From Spongiivirga sp046524175 (GTDB lineage: Bacteria; Bacteroidota; Bacteroidia; Flavobacteriales; Flavobacteriaceae), in the NCBI RefSeq assembly GCF_046524175.1, contig NZ_JBEFZF010000005.1, forward strand, positions 124,001-188,000: DNA of 64,000 bases. Direction: 5' to 3'. The translations under genes and the position numbers were made by a program. This document shows positions 26,431 through 35,068 of this stretch, piece by piece. The notes below the pieces were generated by a model. That model had not been told where the DNA came from and ran no database searches. It worked only from the letters and a program-made list of their open reading frames with translations. How positions within the stretch are numbered: position 1 is the first letter of the stretch; the number at the start of each line of letters is the position of its first letter.

Positions 26431-27132
26431 ATGAAATTTAGGTTCATTATATGCACAGTACTACTCGCGCTTAATCTCGCAAATGCACAAGAAGAAGAGT
26501 CAGTACAAGAACCTTTTTTTGGCACAGATTCTCTATATGTAGAAGACCAATTCTACATAGGCGCTACCTACAACATCATGTTTAACCGGCCAAAAAGTGT
26601 ATCGCAGCGCAACCTTTCTAATGGGATTTTTGTAGGGTACATAAAAGATATCCCCATTAACAAAAAGCGAAATAAGGCAATTGGCATTGGACTAGGCTAC
26701 TCTGTAAACACCTACTTCGATGAGATTAAAATTACCCGTCAAGGGGATGAAGTAACATATGCCTTGATCGACCAAGACATCAACTTTTCTAAAAACAAGA
26801 TTATTACCCATATTGCTGAATTACCAATTGAGTATCGCTGGCGCACCTCATCGCCAGAAAAATATGTATTCTGGCGCATTTATACTGGGGTTAAATTGGG
26901 CTATGTATTTAGTGACATTTATAAGTTTGAAAGCGACACTGAAAAACTTCGTTTTTCAAATCCAAACTTCAATCAATTTCAATATGGCGTTACCTTGAGC
27001 GTTGGTTATAACACCTGGAATGTGCATGCATATTACGGTTTAAATACCTTATTCGATAATGCAGTATTAAATGATGGTAGTAGTATCGATACCCGAGATT
27101 TTAAATTGGGTATCATGTTTTATATTCTTTAG
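26431..27132 (+). CDS. PorT-like outer-membrane beta-barrel protein
   Basis: A 233-residue protein with a signal peptide (MKFRFIICTVLLALNLANAQ) and alternating amphipathic strands (FYIGATYNIMF, IGIGLGYSVNTYF, VFWRIYTGVKLGYVF, QYGVTLSVGYNTWNVHAYYGL) ending in DFKLGIMFYIL. Length and strand pattern fit the small porin-family group that includes PorT of the type IX secretion system. A specific T9SS role cannot be assigned without homology search. It follows the Exb operon but sits beyond a strong terminator. Confidence 0.75.
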   Translation: MKFRFIICTVLLALNLANAQEEESVQEPFFGTDSLYVEDQFYIGATYNIMFNRPKSVSQRNLSNGIFVGYIKDIPINKKRNKAIGIGLGYSVNTYFDEIKITRQGDEVTYALIDQDINFSKNKIITHIAELPIEYRWRTSSPEKYVFWRIYTGVKLGYVFSDIYKFESDTEKLRFSNPNFNQFQYGVTLSVGYNTWNVHAYYGLNTLFDNAVLNDGSSIDTRDFKLGIMFYIL

Positions 27133-27153
27133 TGCCCTCTTATAGTACTCAGA

Positions 27154-27759
27154 TCACATCCAATAATTAATAACCATAATCTGCGGTATTACACCCAGAA
27201 GTGAACCGAGAATGAGCTCTAATCCATTATGAGACTTTGTAGAAAGACGCGAACTGGCCACTAAGCCACAACCAATAATCAAAGTGGTTATCATTAATAA
27301 TAAATTCTTCTGATAGTGTATACTTAATATCATTATAAACATGGTGACGCTGCAAATGCCCATCATATGAATGCTTGCCTTTATTTTAAAAAACACCAAT
27401 AGTAAACAAGCCGTTGTTGTAGCCAGAGCAGCAACAAAAAACCAGTATAATTCGATTGCAAATGATTCGGGTAAGACAATTTTCAAGATGAGTAATAGCA
27501 AAATGATATTTGCATATAACGGAATCTTTCTCTCCGCTAGCTTTTCTAAAAATATTGAGGAAACTACACCCAAATTGCGAAGCAGATAATATAGTATAAT
27601 TGGAATACAGATCGTAAGAATTGCAATTTTGATTAGAATAGTACCCTGCATTTCAATGGGACTATAACGCGGACTTACCCAATAATACAACCCGCTCCCT
27701 AATATTGGCATAAAAAGCGGATGAAACAGATATGCAAAAAATTTAAGAAATGCTTTCAC
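27154..27759 (-). CDS. PAP2-like integral membrane protein
   Basis: A 201-residue protein with about six helices. Two segments recall the PAP2 phosphatase motifs: KASIHMMGI (second motif) and SSRLSTKSHNGLELILGSLLG, which fits SR-x5-H-x3-D with Glu in place of the final Asp. The first phosphatase motif (KxxxxxxRP) is not evident, so catalysis is doubtful. It lies directly after rpoN in the same direction (59 bp), and may be co-transcribed. Confidence 0.7.
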   Translation of the reverse strand: MKAFLKFFAYLFHPLFMPILGSGLYYWVSPRYSPIEMQGTILIKIAILTICIPIILYYLLRNLGVVSSIFLEKLAERKIPLYANIILLLLILKIVLPESFAIELYWFFVAALATTTACLLLVFFKIKASIHMMGICSVTMFIMILSIHYQKNLLLMITTLIIGCGLVASSRLSTKSHNGLELILGSLLGVIPQIMVINYWM

Positions 27760-27818
27760 TGTCTTCGTAATTAGTATTGAGCTTTGGTCTTATTTGAAAA
27801 TTCCTGTCTATTAAACGC

Positions 27819-29282
27819 TTATATCTTCTTTCGAAGCCGCGCTACCGGTAAGTCCAATTGTTCACGGTATTTGGCTACGGTTCTTCTAGCAATTGGATAG
27901 CCTTTTTCTTTTAAAATGGAAGCAAGCTTTTCATCAGTAAGTGGTTTACGCTTGTCCTCTTCGTTAATAACAGTTTCTAGTATTTTCTTGATTTCCCGGG
28001 TGGAAACATCTTCTCCTTCTGTGTTTTTCATCGACTCAGAGAAAAACTCTTTAATCAACTTCGTTCCGTACGGCGTATCAACATATTTACTATTCGCTAC
28101 TCTAGATACGGTTGAAACATCCATATCGATCATATCAGCAATATCTTTTAAGATCATTGGCTTCAACTTTCGTTCGTCACCACTCAAAAAATAAGCCTGT
28201 TGATAATGCATAATGGCATTCATCGTAACAAATAGGGTTTGCTGACGCTGCTTTACAGCCTCAATAAACCATTTAGCAGCATCTAGCTTCTGCTTGATAA
28301 AAAGCACAGCATCCTTTTGCGATTTCGACTTCTCTTTAGAATCCTTATACCCTTTAAGCATATTGCTATATTCTCGCGATACATGAAGTTCAGGTGCGTT
28401 GCGTCCATTTAGAGTAAGCTCTAAAGCACCATCAACAATACGAATGGCAAAATCCGGCACTACATGCTCGATCATTTTAGTACTACCAGAATACGAGCTG
28501 CCCGGTTTTGGATTCAAACGTTCTATTTCAAGAATTGCATCTTTTAGTTGTTCTTCATTTACATCAAACTTATGTAGCAATTTTTGATAATGCTTTTTGG
28601 TAAACTGTTCAAAGCTTTTTTCTAAAATGCGGATGGCCAGAATAATGGGTATCGTAGGTTCTTTACGTCGCAATTGTAATAATAAACACTCTTGCAAGCT
28701 TGTTGCACCAACACCTGCAGGGTCTAATTGCTGTACGATTTCAAATACTTCAGAAATCTTTTCTTCAGTAGTGTAGACATTTTGAGTAAATGCTAAATCG
28801 TCTAAAATATCAGTGATCGACCTACGTATGTAACCACTTTCATCGACACTACCAATTAAAAACTCTGCTATACTACGTTCTTCTTCATTAAGCCTGAATG
28901 TATTTAGTTGGGTTTTTAAATGTTGATTGAAGGATGTTCCTGATGCATAAGGCACACTTTTTTCATCATCATCTCCACTATAATTATTGGCTTGTGTACG
29001 GTACGTAGGAATTTCATCATCGCTTAAATATTCATCGATATTGATATCTTCGGCATTGATCTGGTCGTTATCATAATCATCATATTCTTGGTCTTGTACG
29101 CTAGCATCACTGTCATAATCATCAGCATTATCTTTTCCACTATCCATTGCCGGATTTTCCTCTAGCTCTTGTTTTAAGCGTTGTTCAAATGCCTGCGTAG
29201 GAAGTTGTATTAACTTCATCAACTGTATTTGTTGAGGCGATAATTTTTGTGATAATTTAAAATTTAACTGCTGTTTTAGCAT
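27819..29282 (-). CDS. rpoN: RNA polymerase sigma-54 factor
   Basis: A 487-residue protein with the three regions of sigma-54: a Gln/Leu-rich region I (LNFKLSQKLSPQQIQLMKLIQLPTQAFEQRLKQELEENP), an acidic linker (DDYDSDASVQDQEYDDYDNDQ) and the DNA-binding part with helix-turn-helix (DMDVSTVSRVANSKYV) and the RpoN box ARRTVAKYRE near the C-terminus. It binds -24/-12 promoters and needs AAA+ activators, none of which are encoded in this window. Confidence 0.96.
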   Translation of the reverse strand: MLKQQLNFKLSQKLSPQQIQLMKLIQLPTQAFEQRLKQELEENPAMDSGKDNADDYDSDASVQDQEYDDYDNDQINAEDINIDEYLSDDEIPTYRTQANNYSGDDDEKSVPYASGTSFNQHLKTQLNTFRLNEEERSIAEFLIGSVDESGYIRRSITDILDDLAFTQNVYTTEEKISEVFEIVQQLDPAGVGATSLQECLLLQLRRKEPTIPIILAIRILEKSFEQFTKKHYQKLLHKFDVNEEQLKDAILEIERLNPKPGSSYSGSTKMIEHVVPDFAIRIVDGALELTLNGRNAPELHVSREYSNMLKGYKDSKEKSKSQKDAVLFIKQKLDAAKWFIEAVKQRQQTLFVTMNAIMHYQQAYFLSGDERKLKPMILKDIADMIDMDVSTVSRVANSKYVDTPYGTKLIKEFFSESMKNTEGEDVSTREIKKILETVINEEDKRKPLTDEKLASILKEKGYPIARRTVAKYREQLDLPVARLRKKI

Positions 29283-29438
29283 GCAAAAACAAGATTAGGT
29301 ACTAACACAAAAATAATTAATTACGAGGTAGTTTGGTTGCTAATTTACCTTAAAAAAGCGTTAGAATCTTGATTGAGTTACCTATACGATTCAAGCAATA
29401 ATCACAACCTGATATTAGAGAGTATTAAAAGTTAAATT

Positions 29439-30656
29439 TCACTGCTTTCTATGCGCTAATACTACAGGCGGCTGGCCATTAAATGGGTTATGCATACGAC
29501 CAATAGTTGATGCCCCCATAGCCGATGCTCGTATTACACTACGGTCTCCATAACGATTACGTATCGTGTCGAGTGCGTTGTATAGATTAAGTTGCTCTTC
29601 AGTATCATCAAACATATTTATTTGGTAGTGCCCACTTACTAAATGCGTAAACCTAATACCGATTAGTCGCACCAATAATCTGCGGTTGTATAGCCTTTTA
29701 AAAAGTTCTAATATTTTCGGTATCAGTATATGATCAGCACTTGTATACGGTATTCTCACTTGTTTGCTATAGGTATTAAAATCAGAATACCGAATTTTCA
29801 CAGAAATACATGCCGTTAACTTATCACCTCGACGAAGTTGATATGCTAAATTTTCAGTCATCGCAATAAGAATACTACGCAATTTATGCACATCGATGGT
29901 ATCTCTGTCAAATGTTCGTTCCGTCGAAATCGATTTTCGATCCCAAAACGGAACAACAGGTCTGTCATCAATACCATTAGCTCGGTTCCAAATAGTAATG
30001 CCGTTCATTCCCAACACTCGATGCATTACTTCCATCGGCATTTCTTGAATGGTTAGTACTCGTTTTAACCCTAAATTTCTAAGCGTTTGATAAGTTTTAT
30101 CGCCTATCATAGGTATTTTTTTAATTGACAAAGGGGCTAGGAATTGCTTTTCAAGGCCGTGATCAATTTTTAAATAATTGTTCGGTTTTGCCTCGTTTGT
30201 AGCTACTTTAGAGACTACTTTATTTACTGAAAGACCAAAAGAAATTGGCAAGCCTGTTTCTTTGATCACCTTATTTCTTAATTCGTTCGCAAATTGGTAG
30301 CATCCAAAAAATCGATCCATCCCGGATAAATCGGCATAAAATTCATCGATGCTCGACTTTTCAAACAAAGGCACCTGGTCTTTAATAATGTCGGTCACTT
30401 CATCAGAGTGTTTACTATACTCACCTGCATTACCTCTAATAATTTGAGTTTCTGGCGGACATAGGTTTCGCGCCATTTTCATGGACATACCTGAGTGCAC
30501 ACCAAACTTTCTAGTTTCATAACTGCATGCCGCCACTACACCCCTATCACTGGTACCACCAACTAATACAGGCATATTATTCAACTTCGGATTGTTACGC
30601 CGTTCGACCGAAACATAAAATGTATCCAGATCGAGGTGTAATATGGTTTTTTTCAT
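29439..30656 (-). CDS. dinB: DNA polymerase IV (Y-family)
   Basis: A 405-residue translesion polymerase. Catalytic motifs are LHLDLDTFYVSVERR (D9, D11 region) and KSSIDEFYADLSG; the steric-gate aromatic lies in the first motif, and the helix-hairpin-helix IPMIGDKTYQTLRNLGL and little-finger domain follow. It lacks a strong C-terminal clamp-binding motif by eye. A pair of near-identical palindromes lies 30-62 bp upstream, which suggests damage-linked repression. It is separate from rpoN by 156 bp in which I see no other feature. Confidence 0.94.
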   Translation of the reverse strand: MKKTILHLDLDTFYVSVERRNNPKLNNMPVLVGGTSDRGVVAACSYETRKFGVHSGMSMKMARNLCPPETQIIRGNAGEYSKHSDEVTDIIKDQVPLFEKSSIDEFYADLSGMDRFFGCYQFANELRNKVIKETGLPISFGLSVNKVVSKVATNEAKPNNYLKIDHGLEKQFLAPLSIKKIPMIGDKTYQTLRNLGLKRVLTIQEMPMEVMHRVLGMNGITIWNRANGIDDRPVVPFWDRKSISTERTFDRDTIDVHKLRSILIAMTENLAYQLRRGDKLTACISVKIRYSDFNTYSKQVRIPYTSADHILIPKILELFKRLYNRRLLVRLIGIRFTHLVSGHYQINMFDDTEEQLNLYNALDTIRNRYGDRSVIRASAMGASTIGRMHNPFNGQPPVVLAHRKQ

Positions 30657-30685
30657 TTCTAATTTTAAAAAAGAGTATAAATTTA

Positions 30686-30717
30686 TGGAATTATTCCAAA
30701 ATAATGGAATAATTCCA
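30686..30717. promoter_or_regulatory. Twin-palindrome operator upstream of dinB
   Basis: TGGAATTATTCCA (30686-30698) and TGGAATAATTCCA (30705-30717) are each palindromic except at the centre, and are exact reverse complements of each other; their centres are 19 bp apart. On the minus strand a near-match to the -7 box (TTATTTTG) fits exactly between them at 30697-30704, so a bound dimer pair would block dinB transcription. A LexA- or UmuD-like repressor is a candidate, but none is in the window. Confidence 0.7.
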
Positions 30718-30782
30718 TTTTAACATATAAAAATATCTTACCAGAAAGCATTTTCATCCGCTTAGCGATTCAAACAAAATCT

Positions 30783-30790
30783 TATATTTG
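30783..30790 (+). promoter_or_regulatory. -7 promoter box before the acyltransferase gene
   Basis: TATATTTG is a perfect TAnnTTTG match, 20 bp before the ATG of the acyltransferase gene. A TTTG -33 element is not evident at the expected distance, so support is partial. Confidence 0.4.
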
Positions 30791-30810
30791 TTTACCACCA
30801 AGCCACCTAT

Positions 30811-32619
30811 ATGGGATTAGTAACAGCCAAGGAAGTAGCCATTGCCATAAAAGCCGATAAGTACGGATTTATGGGTACTTTTTTCGGTTGGATTTTGATG
30901 AAAGTGCTCAAAATATCAACGCTTAACAAAATATATAATAAGCACAAGCATCTTAACGACCTTCCTTTTTTAAACGGAATTTTAGATGAGTTCCAAATAA
31001 AATTCGAAATCCCCGAAGAAGACCTAAAGAGACTCCCAAAACAAGGACCCTATATTACCGTTTCAAATCATCCGCTTGGAGGTATAGATGGTATTTTATT
31101 ATTGAAATTATTACTTGAGCAGCGACCAGATTATAAGATCATCGCTAATTTCTTATTACATCGTATCGAGCCATTGGTTCCCTATACAATGCCGGTAAAT
31201 CCTTTTGAAGACCATAAGGATGCAAAATCGAGCATTGCAGGATTCAAACAATCAATTAAACATTTACGAGATGGGCACCCACTAGGTATTTTTCCAGCGG
31301 GAGAAGTTTCTACCTATAAAGATGAAAAGTTAATCGTTGACAAACCATGGGAAATGGCGGCAATCAAGCTTATTAAAAAAGCAGAGGTCCCTGTTGTTCC
31401 CATCTATTTTCATGCAAAAAACAGTCGGTTATTTTATCGATTATCGAAAATTAGTGACACGTTGCGTACTGCCAAATTACCATCAGAATTACTTTCACAA
31501 AAACGCAGGACGATTAAAGTACGCATTGGGAAACCAATTATGTTGAAAGATCAAGTGCCCTATGAAAATTTAGAAGAGTTTGGCGATTTCTTGAGAAAGA
31601 AGACCTATATGCTCTCTAATACTTTTGAAAAACAAAGTTTGCTCAAAAAAGTACCGACTTCATTGAAAATACCAAAACCTCCACAAGAGATCATTACTCC
31701 GGTTGCCAGTAATGCCATTGAAGAAGAAATAAAAGTCTTACGAGAAAATGAACGTAGGCTACTACAAAGCAAAAACTACGAGGTGTACTTGGCGCCTGCC
31801 GATGAAATGCCAAGCATTTTAAGAGAGATTGGTCGTTTACGCGAAATTACTTTTAGAGAAATTGGTGAAGGCACTAACCAGTCAATTGATCTTGACAAGT
31901 TTGATCGCTACTATCATCATATGTTTTTATGGGATGCCGACAAAAAACTAATCGCAGGTGCTTATAGAATGGGCTTAGGCGCGCAGATTTTTGAAAAATA
32001 CGGCATTGACGGTTTTTATCTACAGGATCTTTTTAGGTTTGAGCCAGAGCTATATCAGATGATGAGTAAAAGTATTGAAATGGGCCGTGCTTTTATAATT
32101 TCGTCATACCAACAAAAACCAATGCCGCTATTCCTACTCTGGAAAGGTATTGTACATACTACACTTCGCTTTCCTGAACACAAATACTTAATTGGCGGAG
32201 TGAGTATTAGCAATCAGTTTTCTAACTTTAGTAAATCGTTGATGATTGAGTTTATGAAATCGCATTATTACGACCCATATGTTGCGCAATACGTGCATCC
32301 TAAAAAGGAATTTAAGGTAAAGTTAAAAGATGCTGATAAAGACTTTATTTTTGACGATACTGCGGCCGATCTCAATAAATTTGACAAGCTTATTGACGAA
32401 GTTGAACCGGGAAGTTTGCGACTTCCGGTATTAATTAAAAAATACATTAAGCAAAATGCAAAAGTTGTTGCTTTTAATGTTGATCCGCTTTTTAATGATG
32501 CAGTTGATGGCTTAATGTACATACGTATTGCCGACCTCCCCGAAAGCACCGTAAAACCTGTTATGGAAGAATTTCAAGCCGAGCTGGAACAAAAATTCAT
32601 GGAAAATAATGACAAATGA
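30811..32619 (+). CDS. olsF: Bifunctional acyltransferase, OlsF type (ornithine/amino-acid lipid synthesis)
   Basis: A 602-residue fusion. Residues about 20-270 are a PlsC/lysophospholipid acyltransferase domain with SNHPLGGIDG (H87 and D93; spacing one longer than the usual HX4D) and FPAGEVS (161-167). Residues about 310-560 are an OlsB-like GNAT/hemolysin domain (LREIGRLREITFREIGEGT, YYHHMFLWDADKKLIAGAYR, EMGRAFI). This order matches OlsF, described in Serratia and Flavobacterium johnsoniae, whose C-terminal half makes the lyso-lipid by N-acylation and whose N-terminal half adds the second acyl group. Products could be ornithine or glycine lipids. The next gene overlaps by 4 bp. Confidence 0.8.
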   Translation: MGLVTAKEVAIAIKADKYGFMGTFFGWILMKVLKISTLNKIYNKHKHLNDLPFLNGILDEFQIKFEIPEEDLKRLPKQGPYITVSNHPLGGIDGILLLKLLLEQRPDYKIIANFLLHRIEPLVPYTMPVNPFEDHKDAKSSIAGFKQSIKHLRDGHPLGIFPAGEVSTYKDEKLIVDKPWEMAAIKLIKKAEVPVVPIYFHAKNSRLFYRLSKISDTLRTAKLPSELLSQKRRTIKVRIGKPIMLKDQVPYENLEEFGDFLRKKTYMLSNTFEKQSLLKKVPTSLKIPKPPQEIITPVASNAIEEEIKVLRENERRLLQSKNYEVYLAPADEMPSILREIGRLREITFREIGEGTNQSIDLDKFDRYYHHMFLWDADKKLIAGAYRMGLGAQIFEKYGIDGFYLQDLFRFEPELYQMMSKSIEMGRAFIISSYQQKPMPLFLLWKGIVHTTLRFPEHKYLIGGVSISNQFSNFSKSLMIEFMKSHYYDPYVAQYVHPKKEFKVKLKDADKDFIFDDTAADLNKFDKLIDEVEPGSLRLPVLIKKYIKQNAKVVAFNVDPLFNDAVDGLMYIRIADLPESTVKPVMEEFQAELEQKFMENNDK

Positions 32620-33611
32620 AAGGCTGGCTTACTACATTATTCTTATTAAACGTTAGCCTTCTCATTGGTCAGACTATAATATCCGGAACCGTATTCGATG
32701 AAAAAACCAATGAACCCTTAGAAGGAGTTTCTGTTTATTTCGACGGATCGACCTTTGGAGTAATCACCAATCCCAAAGGATATTTTGAACTACCTATTGA
32801 AAAGAAAATCAACTCTCCTTTAGTCATTAGTTATTTAGGGTATTCAGACATTATTATTGAAAACCCATATAACAAAGAAAATTGGAAGATATACTTAAAA
32901 GAAAAAGCTATTGCACTAAAAGAGGTGGTATTGAAAGCCGATCCTTTTACTCGTGCAGCAAAGCTTAAGGCATTTAAACAACAATTTTTGGGTGACAATA
33001 TTAATGGTCGGTCATGTACCATACTCAATGAAGATGATATCTGGTTGTCATATGACGTTACGACTAATAAATTATTAGCATCTTCTGAAGTGCCAATCAT
33101 TATTCAAAACAAATACCTAGGGTATGAGCATCGATTTGCATTAATCGACTTCATGGTACGTTACAACCGCCGGACCCTCTCTCCATTGGCGAGAGAAGAA
33201 ACTTATTATGTAGGGACTTCTTTTTATATCGATAAACAAAAAGATGTTTTTAAATACCAAAAAAGACGCGATAAAACTTATCAAGGTTCGGTTTTACACC
33301 TTATGCGAACCTTAAGAGATGAAGATTATGAAAATCAAAAATTCAAATTTTTTAAAGGGGGATTTAAAATAAATCCCACCTCGTATATCAAAGTAATACC
33401 ACAAACGCTAAACACTAAAGTTATTTTGCCAGAATTTACCGTACCTATTTTGTATAAAAATAAACGGTCTGACATTATTAAAAGGAGTGAGTATATTATA
33501 ATCGATGGTTATGGTAATTTCTCACCTCCAAGCGCTATTTACTTTAGTGGTGACCTCGGCAGCCAACGAGTTGGGAATATGCTACCACTAGATTACAGTC
33601 CAAAAGACTGA
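32616..33611 (+). CDS. Carboxypeptidase-regulatory-like domain protein, exported
   Basis: A 331-residue protein with a signal peptide (MKGWLTTLFLLNVSLLIGQ), followed by a carboxypeptidase D regulatory-like beta-sandwich (ISGTVFDEKTNEPLEGVSVYFDGSTFGVITNPKGYFEL; about 20-105), then about 220 residues without a recognised domain. The sandwich domain is common at the N-terminus of SusC-like barrels, but no plug or barrel follows here. Overlap of 4 bp with the OlsF-type gene implies coupled expression; a link to envelope lipids is an inference. Confidence 0.8.
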   Translation: MKGWLTTLFLLNVSLLIGQTIISGTVFDEKTNEPLEGVSVYFDGSTFGVITNPKGYFELPIEKKINSPLVISYLGYSDIIIENPYNKENWKIYLKEKAIALKEVVLKADPFTRAAKLKAFKQQFLGDNINGRSCTILNEDDIWLSYDVTTNKLLASSEVPIIIQNKYLGYEHRFALIDFMVRYNRRTLSPLAREETYYVGTSFYIDKQKDVFKYQKRRDKTYQGSVLHLMRTLRDEDYENQKFKFFKGGFKINPTSYIKVIPQTLNTKVILPEFTVPILYKNKRSDIIKRSEYIIIDGYGNFSPPSAIYFSGDLGSQRVGNMLPLDYSPKD

Positions 33612-33617
33612 ACTTTT

Positions 33618-34037
33618 TTAAGTCAAATTTTCCCGAACAAAATTCTTACAGTACGATTTGATCTCATTTCGGGTTGCTTCAAAAGCAGCATGTACTTCCT
33701 CTTCACTACCTTCTAATTTAGACGGGTCACTAAAATTATGATGCAAGCGCTCAGCACTTCCGGGTATGTAGGGGCAATTTTCATTAGCATGATCACACAC
33801 AGTAATGATGTAGTCAAAGTTTACATCAGCATATTCATCAACATGATTTGAAGTATGAGCAGAAATATCAATATTATCTTCTTGCATAATAGCAACCGCA
33901 TACGGATTAAGTCCGTGAGTTTCGATACCTGCACTATATACATTTGCTTTTGTTTTGGCAAAATAATTTAAATAACCATGTGCCATTTGACTACGGCAAG
34001 AATTTCCGGTACAAAGTACCAATACATTACTTTTCAT
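33618..34037 (-). CDS. arsC: Thioredoxin-coupled arsenate reductase
   Basis: A 139-residue protein of the low-molecular-weight phosphatase-fold arsenate reductase class. The P-loop is LCTGNSCRSQM, and the redox triad continues with the pair in VCDHANENCPYIPG, spaced like Cys82/Cys89 of the staphylococcal enzyme. The Asp of the phosphatase loop is in FSDPSK. It reduces arsenate to arsenite in the cytoplasm. It is the last gene of an arsR-led operon that encodes no visible arsenite efflux pump. Confidence 0.9.
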   Translation of the reverse strand: MKSNVLVLCTGNSCRSQMAHGYLNYFAKTKANVYSAGIETHGLNPYAVAIMQEDNIDISAHTSNHVDEYADVNFDYIITVCDHANENCPYIPGSAERLHHNFSDPSKLEGSEEEVHAAFEATRNEIKSYCKNFVRENLT

Positions 34038-34087
34038 TAACTTTTATACTATCTTTTTTAGAATTTCTAATTTATTAAACTTCTCCT

Positions 34088-34579
34088 TTACTCCACTCCT
34101 ATTATTGGACTTCTTCGCTCCAGTAGGCAATTGTCATACCATTTACCATTTCTAACAGCAACACGTTCTCGGTAACCGATTATGCGAAATCCCATTTTTT
34201 CATGTAACATAAGACTAGCTTTGTTCTCAGGGAAAATTCCCGACTGTAATGTCCAAAAGCCTGCTTCTTCACTTTTAACAATAAGGTTTTCTAATAATTG
34301 TTGGCCAACTTTTCTTCCTCTTGCTGATTTACCTATATAAATACTAACCTCTGCAACACCTCTATAGACTTGCCTGTTAGACACTTTAGATAACGCGGCC
34401 CATCCTAAAATCAAACCATCATTCACCGCAACTAATCTGCAGACTTCAAGATGGGTTTTATCCCAAGTCTCCCAATCAGGAACTACTGTTTCAAATGTAG
34501 CAATTCCGGTGTCCAACCCTTCTTGATATATGGCAGCTACTTGTGGCCAATCTTCTTTGACCATAACCCTAATTTTCAT
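34088..34579 (-). CDS. GNAT N-acetyltransferase, phosphinothricin/ArsN-like
   Basis: A 163-residue GNAT protein from the ATG at 34579, whose first base is also the first base of the complementary stop of the upstream gene (TAATG junction); a TTG nine bases upstream is less likely. Typical elements are VMVKEDWPQVAAIYQEGL, AEVSIYIGKSARGRKVGQQLL (acetyl-CoA P-loop) and LMLHEKMGFRIIGYRERV. Relatives include phosphinothricin acetyltransferase and ArsN1, which acetylates arsenic-containing amino acids; its position in an ars operon favours the latter kind of role. Confidence 0.85.
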   Translation of the reverse strand: MKIRVMVKEDWPQVAAIYQEGLDTGIATFETVVPDWETWDKTHLEVCRLVAVNDGLILGWAALSKVSNRQVYRGVAEVSIYIGKSARGRKVGQQLLENLIVKSEEAGFWTLQSGIFPENKASLMLHEKMGFRIIGYRERVAVRNGKWYDNCLLERRSPIIGVE

Positions 34580-35058
34580 TAGCAGCAACCACTACCCGGA
34601 GCACATGCTTCGGCTGTTTCCGCAACATCAACACCACAGGTGTCTTTAGCCTTACAATCAGTTTTTGTAACTGCTAAATTAATTATAAGCTGTTTTTCCT
34701 TTATTTCGTAATCGTTAACAAATAGGTGCGCCGTGTGAAATAATGCATTGCCATATTCAAACTTTACCTCAGCATCTTTTTCCATCGATTTCATTTTGTC
34801 TACTTTCGTTAAAATTGACAATGCTTTATAAACAGTAAGATATGCTGTCTTCCCTATTTCAGTTGGACTTTCCCATAATTGGACAACCGTTTCTTTCCAT
34901 GAATCGGTATTCGCACCACAATCTACCGCATCAACCGTTATATTCTTAACTTCGGTAATATGGTAATTAGCTCCGACATACATTCCCGAACTATATTCAA
35001 ACAATAAGGCCTTATCAGTATGTTGCTTTAAAAGGGATAAAAATTCTGATGTTTTCAT
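34579..35058 (-). CDS. DUF6428 family protein with cysteine-rich tail
   Basis: A 159-residue cytoplasmic protein of DUF6428, a family that I recall from arsenic-related operons of Bacteroidota. Its N-terminal part is SEFLSLLKQHTDKALLFEY. The last 30 residues hold six cysteines: TDCKAKDTCG, then EACAPGSGCC at the end. This tail could bind thiophilic metalloids such as As(III), but no function is proven. Tightly coupled to its neighbours (10 bp after the decarboxylase gene, 1-bp overlap with the GNAT gene). Confidence 0.75.
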   Translation of the reverse strand: MKTSEFLSLLKQHTDKALLFEYSSGMYVGANYHITEVKNITVDAVDCGANTDSWKETVVQLWESPTEIGKTAYLTVYKALSILTKVDKMKSMEKDAEVKFEYGNALFHTAHLFVNDYEIKEKQLIINLAVTKTDCKAKDTCGVDVAETAEACAPGSGCC

Positions 35059-35068
35059 AATTCGCTAT

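Noticed and set aside
27916..28194. Plus-strand ORF opposite rpoN
   Set aside because: Lies wholly within rpoN; Ser/Phe-rich translation typical of antisense reading of a Lys/Glu-rich gene.
30527..30712. Plus-strand ORF over the 5' end of dinB and its operator
   Set aside because: Would cover the dinB operator and start; no domain and no plausible initiation.
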